A stretch of DNA of 64,000 nucleotides, taken from assembly GCA_040757335.1 (NCBI GenBank), contig JBFLXB010000005.1:1-64000 (forward strand). Direction: 5' to 3'. The notes under the pieces are model-generated. The model worked only from the letters and a program-made list of their open reading frames with translations, was not told where the DNA came from and ran no database searches. Below are positions 25,164-33,767 of this stretch, in pieces. Source of the stretch: Nitrospirota bacterium (GTDB taxonomy: Bacteria > Nitrospirota > Nitrospiria > 2-01-FULL-66-17). The translations under genes and the position numbers were made by a program. The first letter of the stretch is position 1, and each line of letters starts with the position of its first letter.

Positions 25164-26986
25164 GTATCGTTGCCAACGCCGACACTCGGGTAGTCATCAT
25201 GGGCGGCCCCGCGGGCGTGAACGCCGCCCGACGAATGGGGGAGTTCTGCCACCTCGTCAAAAAACCGCTGAACGTGGTCGCGTTCGTGTTTCCGCCGGAC
25301 GCGGGCAAGACCGTTGAGGTCCCGTACGGCAGCCAGCTCATATCGCTGCCCGTGTACCGCACGGTGGCGGAAGCCACCGCGGCGCACCCCGAGATCAACG
25401 CGACGCTGATCTACGTGGGCGCGGACCGCGCGACCAAGGCCGCGCAGGACGCGTTGGCCGACCCCAAGATCATGCTGGTCTCCATGATTACCGAGGGCGT
25501 GCCGGAAAAAGACGCGAAGCTGCTGGCCAAAGAAGCCAAGAAGCGCGGCAAAACCTTCAACGGCCCGTCGTCGATCGGCATTCTCTCGGCCGGCGAGGCG
25601 CGGCTCGGCGTGATCGGCGGCGAGTTCAACAACCTGGTGCTCAGCAAGCTCTACCGGCCGGGCTCGTTCGGGGTGATCACCAAGTCCGGCGGGCTGTCCA
25701 ACGAGATCATGTGGATTTGCAGCCAGTTCGCGGACGGCGTGACCACCGCGATCGGCATCGGCGGGGACGCGTATCCGGGAACGGACTTCGTGTCGTACCT
25801 GGAGATGTTCGAGCAGGACCCGCAGACCAAGGCGGTGGTCATCGTCGGGGAGATGGGCGGGAATCTCGAAGAGCAGGCCGCGGCGTGGTACGGCGCCAAG
25901 AAGCGGCGGATCAAGCTGATCGGCGTCATTTCAGGGTTCTGTCAAGAACACCTGCCGAAAGGCATGAAGTTCGGCCACGCCGGCGCCAAGGAAGGCTTGC
26001 GCGGCGAGGGCAGCGCTCGGTCCAAGACCGACGCGCTGCGCAAGGCCGGCGCGATCGTGCCGGACACGTTCGGCGCGCTGGGGCCCGCGATCGAAAAGGT
26101 CTACCGAGAGATGGTCGAGTCCAAAGCCATCTCGCCCATACCGGAAGCGGATGCCGCGGCGCTGCCCAAGCTGCCCAAGAGCGTGGACCAGGCGATCAAG
26201 AGCGGCGATGTGATGATCGAGCCCTTGATCAAGACCACGATCTCGGACGACCGCGGCGACGAGCCGTGTTACGACGGGTATCCCGCGTCCGAGTTGATCA
26301 AGAAGGGCTACCAGATCCCGCACGTGATCGGCCTCTTGTGGAACAAGAAGCTGATGTCCGCGCAGGAAGCCGAGATCATCAAGCGCATCATCATGCTGTC
26401 TGCCGATCACGGGCCGTGCGTGTCGGGCGCACTGGTCACGATCATCGCGGCCGGCGCCGGGATCAACATGGCCCAGGCGGTGGCGGCGGGCATGATGATG
26501 ATCGGCCCGCGCTTCGGCGGCGCGGTCACGGACGCGGGCAAGTGGTTCAAATACGCGATCGATCAGAAACTGACGCCCGAGGCGTTTCTGGACTACATGA
26601 AGGCGAACGTGGGGCCGGTCCCGGGCATCGGCCATCGCGTGAAGAGCGTGAAGAACCCGGACAAACGCGTGGCCGAGCTGGTCTCGTACGTGAAGAGCCT
26701 GGCAATTGCGACCCCGCACCTGGACTTCGCCCTGCAGGTCGAGAAGATCACCACCGCCAAGAAGGACACCCTGATCCTCAACGTGGACGGCACGATCGCG
26801 GCGATCCTCGTTGATCTCGGGTATCCGGTCGAGAGCCTCAACGGGTTCTTCATCCTGGCGCGCACCATCGGATTCATCGGTCACTGGATCGACCAGAAGC
26901 GTCAGGGCAGCCGGTTGATTCGGCTGTTCGATTATCTCGTTAATTATGCGACGCCGAAGCGGCGCGAGGTGCCCCCGCTGGGGTAA
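25160..26986 (+). CDS. aclA: ATP-citrate lyase, large subunit (CoA-ligase plus citrate-synthase-like domains)
   Basis: 608 residues. The N-terminal half is like succinyl-CoA synthetase alpha. It has the CoA-binding start (MGGPAGVNAARRMGEFCHLV), SSIGILSAGEARLG and the phosphohistidine segment FGHAGAKEG with H273. The C-terminal 260 residues are a citrate-synthase-like domain (LSADHGPCVSGALVTIIAAG, VPGIGHRVKSVKNPDKRV, GFIGHWIDQKRQGSRLIRL). This fusion separates it from citryl-CoA synthetase, which lacks the lyase domain. It works with the upstream subunit as a heteromer. Confidence 0.93.
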   Translation: MSIVANADTRVVIMGGPAGVNAARRMGEFCHLVKKPLNVVAFVFPPDAGKTVEVPYGSQLISLPVYRTVAEATAAHPEINATLIYVGADRATKAAQDALADPKIMLVSMITEGVPEKDAKLLAKEAKKRGKTFNGPSSIGILSAGEARLGVIGGEFNNLVLSKLYRPGSFGVITKSGGLSNEIMWICSQFADGVTTAIGIGGDAYPGTDFVSYLEMFEQDPQTKAVVIVGEMGGNLEEQAAAWYGAKKRRIKLIGVISGFCQEHLPKGMKFGHAGAKEGLRGEGSARSKTDALRKAGAIVPDTFGALGPAIEKVYREMVESKAISPIPEADAAALPKLPKSVDQAIKSGDVMIEPLIKTTISDDRGDEPCYDGYPASELIKKGYQIPHVIGLLWNKKLMSAQEAEIIKRIIMLSADHGPCVSGALVTIIAAGAGINMAQAVAAGMMMIGPRFGGAVTDAGKWFKYAIDQKLTPEAFLDYMKANVGPVPGIGHRVKSVKNPDKRVAELVSYVKSLAIATPHLDFALQVEKITTAKKDTLILNVDGTIAAILVDLGYPVESLNGFFILARTIGFIGHWIDQKRQGSRLIRLFDYLVNYATPKRREVPPLG

Positions 26987-27026
26987 AAAAAGATTTTGAC
27001 CCGGCTGGCGCAGTAAGATGGAAGGG

Positions 27027-27083
27027 CTCCCCCCACCCTCCCCTCCCCCTCAAGGGGGGAGGGCAAGGGAGGGGGTGTCTTTT
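27027..27083 (+). repeat. GC-rich palindrome after aclA, terminator-like
   Basis: CTCCCCCCACCCTCCCCTCC pairs imperfectly with the following G-rich AGGGAGGGGGTG arm, then TCTTTT. It resembles dispersed C/G-rich intergenic palindromes seen in many environmental genomes. It could end the acl transcript or lie in a leader for the next pair. Confidence 0.55.
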
Positions 27084-27118
27084 CGGATGTGCTGAACGGC
27101 GATGAGCTAAGGAATCTA

Positions 27119-27832
27119 ATGAACGAGTCAAGTCTCATACAATCTCCCCAGGAAACCGGCCAGATGCCGCGCTTCGTGACCGTCGAAGTCATGGGCAAGA
27201 AATACCGCGTGCCCGAGGGGGTCACCGTGATCCAGGCGCTGTGGTACACGGGGCACGAGATGATCCGCGGCATCGGCTGCCTGGGCGGGACCTGCGGCGC
27301 GTGCGCCATGGTCTATCGTATGCCGGGCCAGTACGAGTTGCTCAACGGCTTGGCGTGCCAGACCACGGTGCGGGACGGCATGTGGTTTTCCATGGTGTCG
27401 GATTACCCCGCAGCGCAGGCGCACTACCGGGTCCAGGACCTCACCAACGCCAAGGAGCAGCTCTTCGAGCTCTACCCCGAGTCCGCGCGCTGCGTGAACT
27501 GCAACGCGTGCAACCGCGTCTGCCCCCAGGGCATCGACGTGCGCAGCAGCATCTGGTATGCGGTGTTCGGCGACTTTCAGAAAGTCGCGGACCTGACCAT
27601 GAGCTGCAACATGTGCGGCTTGTGCATCACGCGGTGCGTGGCCGACATGCCGCCCAACCTGGTCGGCCTGTACGCGCGCCGAACGTACGGCGCGCTCTAC
27701 GCGCCGCCGGCGGAAGAGCTGACGCGACGGGTCGAGGAGTTGACCGGGGGGCGGTACCGCGACGAGCTCGCGCAGTTGCTCACGGTGGATGCCACCGAAC
27801 TCAAATCGCGGGCGGCCGCGCTGAGCCGCTGA
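27119..27832 (+). CDS. Fumarate reductase/succinate dehydrogenase-like iron-sulfur subunit
   Basis: 237 residues from ATG 27119 (AAGGA 7 nt upstream); a GTG at 27089 is also in frame. An N-terminal plant-type ferredoxin domain has IGCLGGTCGACAMVYRM with a later ACQT Cys, fit for a [2Fe-2S] centre. Two C-x2-C-x2-C-x3-C clusters follow (CVNCNACNRVCP and CNMCGLCITRC), so two [4Fe-4S] centres are expected instead of the [3Fe-4S] of canonical SdhB. It lies 4 nt before the flavoprotein gene. No membrane anchor is encoded nearby, so a soluble complex is likely. Confidence 0.8.
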   Translation: MNESSLIQSPQETGQMPRFVTVEVMGKKYRVPEGVTVIQALWYTGHEMIRGIGCLGGTCGACAMVYRMPGQYELLNGLACQTTVRDGMWFSMVSDYPAAQAHYRVQDLTNAKEQLFELYPESARCVNCNACNRVCPQGIDVRSSIWYAVFGDFQKVADLTMSCNMCGLCITRCVADMPPNLVGLYARRTYGALYAPPAEELTRRVEELTGGRYRDELAQLLTVDATELKSRAAALSR

Positions 27833-27836
27833 CGCC

Positions 27837-29447
27837 GTGACCCTCGATCCCATCAGCGAATCCCGCAGCCGCGTGGACTCGACGCGGGCCGGTCGCAAGG
27901 GCCAGACGCTCCCGCTCTTGGCCCAGGCCGACAAAGACGCGCTCCTGCACAAGTTCCATCCCGACTACAAGGCGGACGCGTACCGCTTGCTCAAGGTCGG
28001 CCCCAACGCGGGACACAAGACCGTCCACGAGGTGGCGGACCTGTTGGAAGGGGACAGCGCGGTCACTGCCGCGGACGTCAAGTCCGATGCGGACTACGTG
28101 ACCGACGTGTTGATCATCGGCGGCGGAGGGGCCGGATGCGCGGCCGTGCTCGCGGCGCGCGCGGCCGGGGCCAAGGTGTTGTTGGCCACCAAATTGCGGC
28201 TCGGCGACTCCAATACCGTGATGGCGGAAGGCGGCATGCAGGTGGCGGTCAAGCCCGAGGACTCGCCGGTCCGCCACTTCCTCGACACGATCAAAGGCGG
28301 GCATTTCGCCAACGACCGCGAATTGCTCAAGGTCCTGGTCGAAGAGGGGCCCGCGGCCACGCAATGGCTGCTCTCGCTCGGCGTGTTGTTCGATCGCGAC
28401 GAGACCGGCAATCTCAAAGTCCGCAGCGGCGGCGCCACCAGCACGCCGCGTCTGTTGACCTGCAAGGACTACACCGGGCTCGAGTTGATGCGCGTGCTCA
28501 AAGACGCGGTGATCAACGAGGACGTGCAGATCGTCGAGTTCGCGCCCGCGGTGGAACTCTTGAGCGACGGCACGGGCCGCTGCACCGGCGCGATCCTCAA
28601 GAACCTCGACAATGATCGCTTGCTCACCGTGCACGCCAAGGCCGTGATCCTGGCAACGGGCGGCAGCGGACGGTTGCACATCCAAGGATTTCCCACCAGC
28701 AACCACTTCGGCGCGACCGGCGACGCGTTGCCGCTGGCGTACCGGATCGGGGCCGAGCTCGCGTTCATCGACACGTTCCAGTACCACCCCACCGGCGCGA
28801 TTTACCCCGAACCCATGGCGGGCCTGCTCGTCACCGAGGCGACCCGCGCCGCGGGCGCGCAACTGGTCAATCGCCTGGGCGAGCGGTTCATCAACGAGAC
28901 CGACACGCGCGACGTGGTGGCCGCGGCCATCATTCGCGAGTGCGTGGAAGGCCGCGGGGTCACCACGCCGTCCGGACGACGCGGGGTGTGGCTGGATGCG
29001 CCGATGGTGGACCTGGTGAACGGCGAAGGTACGCTGGACGCGCGCTTTCCCAACATGCGCAAATTGTTCTCCCGGTATCAGATCGACATCCGCGAGCAGG
29101 CGGTGTTGATCCATCCCACGCTGCACTATCAGAACGGGGGTGTGAAGATCGGCGTGGACGGCGATTCAACCGTCAAAGGGCTCTACGTGGCGGGCGAGGC
29201 GTCCGGCGGCCTGCACGGCCGCAACCGGTTGATGGGCAACTCGCTGCTCGACATCATTGTTTACGGCCGCCGCGCGGGCCAGGCCGCGGCCGCGTACAGC
29301 AAGAAGGCCGCGCTCGGCGTGGTGACCGTGGAACACCTCACCCAGTTCCGCCGCGCCCTGAAAGACGCGGGCATCGCGCCTGCAGCGGTCTCGCCGCGTC
29401 TCATTCCGGATTATGTGCGCCGCGAAGAAGCGGTCAGCCGGTCGTAA
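27837..29447 (+). CDS. Fumarate reductase/succinate dehydrogenase-like flavoprotein
   Basis: 536 residues from GTG 27837. About 90 residues precede the FAD loop VLIIGGGGAGCAAVLAARAA. Further family segments are NTVMAEGGMQVAV (covalent-FAD-type region, though the usual His-containing HTVAAQGG is changed), FQYHPTGAIYPEP and the C-terminal LHGRNRLMGNSLLDIIVYGR. It probably reduces fumarate in the reductive TCA cycle with the iron-sulfur partner just upstream. The extra N-terminal segment is unusual for FrdA. The electron donor is unknown. L-aspartate oxidase is less likely given the partner. Confidence 0.82.
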   Translation: MTLDPISESRSRVDSTRAGRKGQTLPLLAQADKDALLHKFHPDYKADAYRLLKVGPNAGHKTVHEVADLLEGDSAVTAADVKSDADYVTDVLIIGGGGAGCAAVLAARAAGAKVLLATKLRLGDSNTVMAEGGMQVAVKPEDSPVRHFLDTIKGGHFANDRELLKVLVEEGPAATQWLLSLGVLFDRDETGNLKVRSGGATSTPRLLTCKDYTGLELMRVLKDAVINEDVQIVEFAPAVELLSDGTGRCTGAILKNLDNDRLLTVHAKAVILATGGSGRLHIQGFPTSNHFGATGDALPLAYRIGAELAFIDTFQYHPTGAIYPEPMAGLLVTEATRAAGAQLVNRLGERFINETDTRDVVAAAIIRECVEGRGVTTPSGRRGVWLDAPMVDLVNGEGTLDARFPNMRKLFSRYQIDIREQAVLIHPTLHYQNGGVKIGVDGDSTVKGLYVAGEASGGLHGRNRLMGNSLLDIIVYGRRAGQAAAAYSKKAALGVVTVEHLTQFRRALKDAGIAPAAVSPRLIPDYVRREEAVSRS

Positions 29448-29465
29448 CAATTGTTCGCCGATTAG

Positions 29466-29512
29466 AAAATCCCCCCTCGCCCCCCTTTTTCAAAGGGGGG
29501 ATGGGAGAATTT
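29466..29512. repeat. Palindrome, bidirectional terminator-like
   Basis: AAAATCCCCCCTCGCCCCCC, TTTTTCAAA, GGGGGGATGGGAGAATTT form a near-perfect hairpin with A/T-rich ends. It sits between the convergent flavoprotein gene and the Anbu gene and would suit termination on both strands. This is a widespread intergenic palindrome type. Confidence 0.6.
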
Positions 29513-29529
29513 ACCTGGTGAACCTTGCG

Positions 29530-29646
29530 CCTGTTCAGGAGCGGCCAGATGCAAGGCGGCGCGAGCACCGCAGCGCAGCGTACTAAGTGCGTACGTGAGC
29601 AGCGGATGCGCAGAGCCAACGCCGCAGATGGCCGGTCATGGACAGG
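29530..29646 (+). repeat. Interspersed palindromic repeat, copy C
   Basis: The arms CCTGTTCAGGAGCGGCCAGATG and CAGATGGCCGGTCATGGACAGG are largely complementary. The core contains GATGCAAGGCGGCGCGAGC, CAGCGTACTAAGTGCGTACGTGAG and CCAACGCCGC. It lies just past the 3' end of the Anbu gene. Confidence 0.75.
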
Positions 29647-29652
29647 CGACGG

Positions 29653-30399
29653 TCAGCCTGGGGGCTGACCGTCCCAGGTCGGATTCGGCAAGCGTGCGAA
29701 CAGTTCCCGCAGCCCATCCGACCACCGCCTCTTGATGTCCCGAAAGTACACGTCGTCCGCGTCAATACTCCGCCGGTAGTCCACCCGCAGGCTGTCGCGC
29801 ACGTAGCAGAGCAGGTCGATCGGCGCGCCCACCGAGATGTTGCTGCGGATGGTGGAATCGAACGAGATCAACGTACATTTGACGGCTTCGTCGAGGCTGC
29901 TCTTGTGCGTGATCACGCGGTCGATGATGGGTTTGCCGTATTTGACCTCGCCGGATTGGAAATACGGCGTCTCGGGCGTGGCCTCGATGAAGTTGCCCGC
30001 GGCGTAGATGTTGAACAGTCGCGACGGTTCGCCGCGAATCTGCCCGCCGAGCAGGATGGAAGTGTTGAACTCGGCCTGGTGTTGTTTCATGTGCTCGGCG
30101 TCCATGTCGTGCACTTCGCGCAGGGCATTGCCCACCACGCGCGCGGCCGCGAACAGGGACGGAACGTTCAACAGGGTGGGCTCGCCGTTGTCCGCTCGAG
30201 CGTGATCGTTGAGGATGCCGACCACGCTCTGGGACACGGCCAGATTCCCCGCGGTCAACATGACGATGACCCGGTCGCCCGGCCGCTCGTAGACCGTCAT
30301 CTTGCGAAACGTGGCGATATGATCGACGCCGGCGTTGGTGCGGGTATCCGAGGCGAACACCAAGCCGGCGTCCAGCGCCATGGCGACACAGTAGGTCAT
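29653..30399 (-). CDS. Anbu (ancestral beta-subunit) proteasome-like peptidase
   Basis: 248 residues. After Met removal the N-terminal Thr of MTYCVAMALDAGLVFASDTR would be the nucleophile, as in Ntn hydrolases. The supporting Asp (SDTRTNAGVDHI) and Lys (FRKM) follow. NAGVDHIATFRKM and the CYVRDSLRVDYRRSIDADD region are typical of Anbu rather than HslV. Anbu forms ring or helical oligomers of unclear substrate. It is last in a four-gene minus-strand operon with transglutaminase, alpha-E and ATP-grasp genes, the known Anbu neighbourhood. Confidence 0.92.
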   Translation of the reverse strand: MTYCVAMALDAGLVFASDTRTNAGVDHIATFRKMTVYERPGDRVIVMLTAGNLAVSQSVVGILNDHARADNGEPTLLNVPSLFAAARVVGNALREVHDMDAEHMKQHQAEFNTSILLGGQIRGEPSRLFNIYAAGNFIEATPETPYFQSGEVKYGKPIIDRVITHKSSLDEAVKCTLISFDSTIRSNISVGAPIDLLCYVRDSLRVDYRRSIDADDVYFRDIKRRWSDGLRELFARLPNPTWDGQPPG

Positions 30400-30418
30400 A
30401 CGGGGAACCTCACAGTGG

Positions 30419-31231
30419 TCACTGCTGTTGGGTGGTCATCACGCGGACGTGCACGTCCATGGCTTCCGCGCCGCCGCCGAAGCGCACGCCCCGAATCGGG
30501 CACGCGTCCAAATAGTCGCGTCCGACCGCCAGCCGCAGGTGCGCGGTGCCGGTGGGCTGCGAATTGGCCACGTCGAAGCTGAGCCAGCCCAGGCCGTCCA
30601 CCCACGCCTCGGCCCACGCGTGGCTGGCGGCTTGGAGCGCGGTGTCCGTCTCCGAATAGAGGTACCCGCTCACGTAGCGAGCCGGCACCCCCAGCGCGCG
30701 GCAGCAGGCGATGAACACGTGGCTGTGGTCCTGACACACGCCGGCGCCCTGCGCGAACACCGCGGACGCGGCGGTCCGGACGTTGGTGCTGCCTTGTTGG
30801 TAGCGCACCGCCCGGCGGATCCCGTTCATCAGATCGAACAGCCCCGCGGGCAAATCGGACGCCGCCGCGCCCGCGTACTGTCCGGCGAAGTCTCGCAGGG
30901 TCGCGTCCGCCTCGGTCAGCGGCGTCCCCCGCAAGAACACCAGGGGGCTGAGGGGTCCCTCGTTCTCGCGAGGGCCGTCCGAGTCCTCCAGCGCGTCCAC
31001 CACGCCGTCCACGTCGACGGCGATCTCGTCGTGCGATCGATCCATTACCAGGACGCGCACGGTGTTGCCGTAGGCGTCCTGCGATTCGGACGTGTGGGCG
31101 GGCACGCCGAGGTGCCACGCCACCACGCGCTGGCGGTTGTCCCGCCGCGGGATCAGCCGCAGGTATTGGATGCTGTAGGCCGCCGGTTCACTGTAGCGAT
31201 ACACGGTGCGATGTTGGATGGCTAGCCGCAC
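30419..31231 (-). CDS. Transglutaminase-like cysteine peptidase
   Basis: 270 residues. It begins with the family's N-terminal RLAIQHRTVYRYSEPAAYSI beta domain. The catalytic Cys is in GVCQDHSHVFIACC, the His in ASHAWAEAWVDGLGWLSFD, and the Asp follows in the same segment. In the Anbu operon this protein has been proposed to cleave or form isopeptide-type bonds in a peptide-tagging system, but its substrate is not known. It overlaps the alpha-E gene by 10 nt and precedes Anbu by 19 nt. Confidence 0.9.
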   Translation of the reverse strand: MRLAIQHRTVYRYSEPAAYSIQYLRLIPRRDNRQRVVAWHLGVPAHTSESQDAYGNTVRVLVMDRSHDEIAVDVDGVVDALEDSDGPRENEGPLSPLVFLRGTPLTEADATLRDFAGQYAGAAASDLPAGLFDLMNGIRRAVRYQQGSTNVRTAASAVFAQGAGVCQDHSHVFIACCRALGVPARYVSGYLYSETDTALQAASHAWAEAWVDGLGWLSFDVANSQPTGTAHLRLAVGRDYLDACPIRGVRFGGGAEAMDVHVRVMTTQQQ

Positions 31232-32169
31232 GCCGGCACCAGAAAGCTATGGGTGATCTCGCGCCCGAGGTCGTTGACGCGCGAAAGGAAGTCCTGCAGA
31301 TAGTCGTGCAATCCTTGCTGCAGAATTTCTTCCATCCGCCCGTAGTGCAGTCGCGCGTGAAGATCGCCGGCCCGGCGGGCGGCTTCCCGGCCGGTTTCGT
31401 CCGGCATCCGCGCCAGCACCTCGTCGATTTCATTGAAGCACGCGTGCAGCGAGCGCGGCATGTCGGCACGCAGGATCAGCAACTCGGCCACGCGCCAGGG
31501 GACGATCACGTCGCGATAGACCTTGCGGTACGCTTCGAACGCGCTGACCGACCGGAGCAATGCGCCCCATTGATAATAGTCCACCGCGCCGGCCACGTCC
31601 GCTGGGTCCGACAACACCAGATGGTACTTCACGTCCAGGACGCGCGCGGTGTTTTCCGCCCGCTCCAAGAACGTCCCCAGACGGATGAACTGCAGGGCTT
31701 CGTCGTGCAGGATCGTGCTCAGCGTGACGCCGTCGAACAGGTGCGAGCGCTCCTTGATCCAGTCGAGTCGCGCTCCGATGTCGTCCACGTCCACCTCCGC
31801 CAGCGTGAGCTGCTGGATTTCCAACCACGTGGTATTCAAGCTCTCCCACATTTCGGTCGTGATGGTCCCGCGCACGGCGCGGGCGCTCTCGCGCGCCGTG
31901 CGCACGCACGAGACGATGCTCGACGGGTTATCGGGATCGAGGGTCATGAAGCGGATGATGGCGCGCGGGAACGCCTGATCGCCGCGCGCCGCAAACGCGT
32001 CGTCGCACGCGGTCATGGCCAGCGCGGCGCGCCACTCGCGCTCGGCCACCGCCGCGTCCTTGGGCAACAGCGACATGCGGTTGGTCACGTCCAGAATCCG
32101 CGCCGTGTTTTCGGCCCGCTGCATGTAGCGCGCCATCCAGTACAGATGATCCGCGGTTCGGCTCAACAC
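31222..32169 (-). CDS. Alpha-E domain protein
   Basis: 315 residues, almost all helical. LSRTADHLYWMARYMQRAEN is the alpha-E signature, repeated in the second half as LGTFLERAENTARVLDVKYH. No catalytic motif is known for the family. It always accompanies the circularly permuted ATP-grasp ligase and transglutaminase and is thought to support that ligase. It is 2 nt downstream of the ATP-grasp gene, so the two are co-translated. Confidence 0.9.
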   Translation of the reverse strand: MLSRTADHLYWMARYMQRAENTARILDVTNRMSLLPKDAAVAEREWRAALAMTACDDAFAARGDQAFPRAIIRFMTLDPDNPSSIVSCVRTARESARAVRGTITTEMWESLNTTWLEIQQLTLAEVDVDDIGARLDWIKERSHLFDGVTLSTILHDEALQFIRLGTFLERAENTARVLDVKYHLVLSDPADVAGAVDYYQWGALLRSVSAFEAYRKVYRDVIVPWRVAELLILRADMPRSLHACFNEIDEVLARMPDETGREAARRAGDLHARLHYGRMEEILQQGLHDYLQDFLSRVNDLGREITHSFLVPACG

Positions 32170-32171
32170 GG

Positions 32172-33623
32172 TCAGTGTTCCAACACCCAGGTGTCTTTGG
32201 TGCCGCCGCCCTGGGACGAGTTGACGACCAACGAGCCTTTGCGCAGCGCCACCCGCGTGAGGCCGCCGGGCACGATGTCGATGTCGCTCCCGCTCAACAC
32301 GAACGGCCGCAGATCCACGTGGCGGGGCGCAATCCCCTGATCCACGAAGGTGGGGCAGGTGGACAATGCCAAGGTGGGCTGCGCGATGTAGTTCTCGGGT
32401 GTGCGGATGATGCGCTCTCGAAACGCCTCGCGTTCCGCCGCGGTGCTGACCGGCCCCACCAGCATGCCGTACCCTCCGGAGCCGTGCACTTCCTTGACCA
32501 CCAGATCGGAAAGGTGCTCCAGGACGTAGGCACGGTCATCCCGGTGGCGCAACTGATAGGTGGGCACGTTCGCCAGGATCGGGTCCTCGCCCAAGTAAAA
32601 GCGGATCATCTCCGGAACGTAGACGTACATGGCCTTGTCGTCGGCCACGCCGGTCCCCAGCGCGTTCGCCACGGCCACGCCGCGGTTGCGATAGACGGAG
32701 AGCAGGCCCGGAACGCCCAGCATCGAGTCGGGCCGGAAGGACAGCGGGTCCAGGAAATCGTCGTCGATGCGGCGGTAGATGACGTCCACGCGCACCGGAC
32801 CGCGGGTAGTCCGCATGTACACCGCGTCGTCGCGCACGAACAGGTCCCGGCCCTCGACCAGCTCGATGCCCATTTGCTGGGCGAGGAACGCGTGTTCGAA
32901 ATACGCGCTGTTGTAGGGGCCGGGCGTCAACAACACCACGGTCGGATTTCGCGCGCCGAGCGGCGCGACCGCGCGCAGGTTTTCGAGCAGCAGGTCGGGG
33001 TAATGATCGATCGGGGCGATGGGTTGCCGCGCGAAGAGTTCCGGGAACAACCGCATCATCATCTTGCGGTTCTCGAGCATGTAGGAGACCCCCGAGGGCG
33101 TGCGCAGATTGTCCTCCAACACGGAGAACCCGTCGTCGGTCCGCACCACGTCGACGCCCGCGATGTGCACGTAGACGTCTCCCGGCACGTCGACGCCGGA
33201 CATTTCGACGCGGTATTGGGGGTTGCGAAAGACCAGGTCGGCCGGGACCAGACCCGCGCGCAGGATGTCCTGGCCGTGGTACACGTCGCGCAGGAACGCG
33301 TTGAGCGCCCGCAGGCGTTGGCGCAACCCGTCGGCCAACCGCCGCCAATCTTCGGACGGGATGATCCGGGGGATGATGTCGAACGGGATCAGGCGCTCGG
33401 TGCCCGCGCCCTCCCCGGACACGGCGAAGGTGATGCCCAGGCGATGGAACAACAGGTCCGCTTCTTTGCGTTTCTGCTCGACCCGCGACGACGGCGTGGT
33501 CTCCAGCCAGTCGGCGAACGCGCGATAGTGCGGGCGGACGTCGCCGTCGGGGGTGCGCATCTCATCGACAACGTCTCTCGGGGGCGAAGTCGGCGGGCGG
33601 GCTCCTGAAGAGTTCCCGATCAT
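32172..33623 (-). CDS. Circularly permuted ATP-grasp protein (type 2)
   Basis: 483 residues from ATG 33623. The [20 protein letters not shown] segment aligns with the family's N-terminal start, so the start is set there and not at the 60-nt shorter ATG. ATP-grasp elements include [37 protein letters not shown] and RPFVLSG. The family is predicted to form amide bonds on peptides; no substrate is established. It is the first gene of the Anbu operon and faces divergently from sucC, with promoter space of about 145 nt between them. Confidence 0.88.
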   Translation of the reverse strand: MIGNSSGARPPTSPPRDVVDEMRTPDGDVRPHYRAFADWLETTPSSRVEQKRKEADLLFHRLGITFAVSGEGAGTERLIPFDIIPRIIPSEDWRRLADGLRQRLRALNAFLRDVYHGQDILRAGLVPADLVFRNPQYRVEMSGVDVPGDVYVHIAGVDVVRTDDGFSVLEDNLRTPSGVSYMLENRKMMMRLFPELFARQPIAPIDHYPDLLLENLRAVAPLGARNPTVVLLTPGPYNSAYFEHAFLAQQMGIELVEGRDLFVRDDAVYMRTTRGPVRVDVIYRRIDDDFLDPLSFRPDSMLGVPGLLSVYRNRGVAVANALGTGVADDKAMYVYVPEMIRFYLGEDPILANVPTYQLRHRDDRAYVLEHLSDLVVKEVHGSGGYGMLVGPVSTAAEREAFRERIIRTPENYIAQPTLALSTCPTFVDQGIAPRHVDLRPFVLSGSDIDIVPGGLTRVALRKGSLVVNSSQGGGTKDTWVLEH

Positions 33624-33680
33624 GCCGCAAGCAGTTACGGCCAATCTAATACAAGTGCGGGTCCTCTGGCAACCCATCAA

Positions 33681-33709
33681 TTGACGCGTTTTCGCGAAGT
33701 TGCTACAAT
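33681..33709 (+). promoter_or_regulatory. Promoter of sucCD
   Basis: TTGACG (33681-33686), a 17-nt spacer and TACAAT (33704-33709), 59 nt before the sucC ATG. Confidence 0.7.
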
Positions 33710-33767
33710 CGCGCCTCATTCTATCGAGCAGCCTGAACCCTTGCGTGACCAAGGACGGTAGCCCTTC

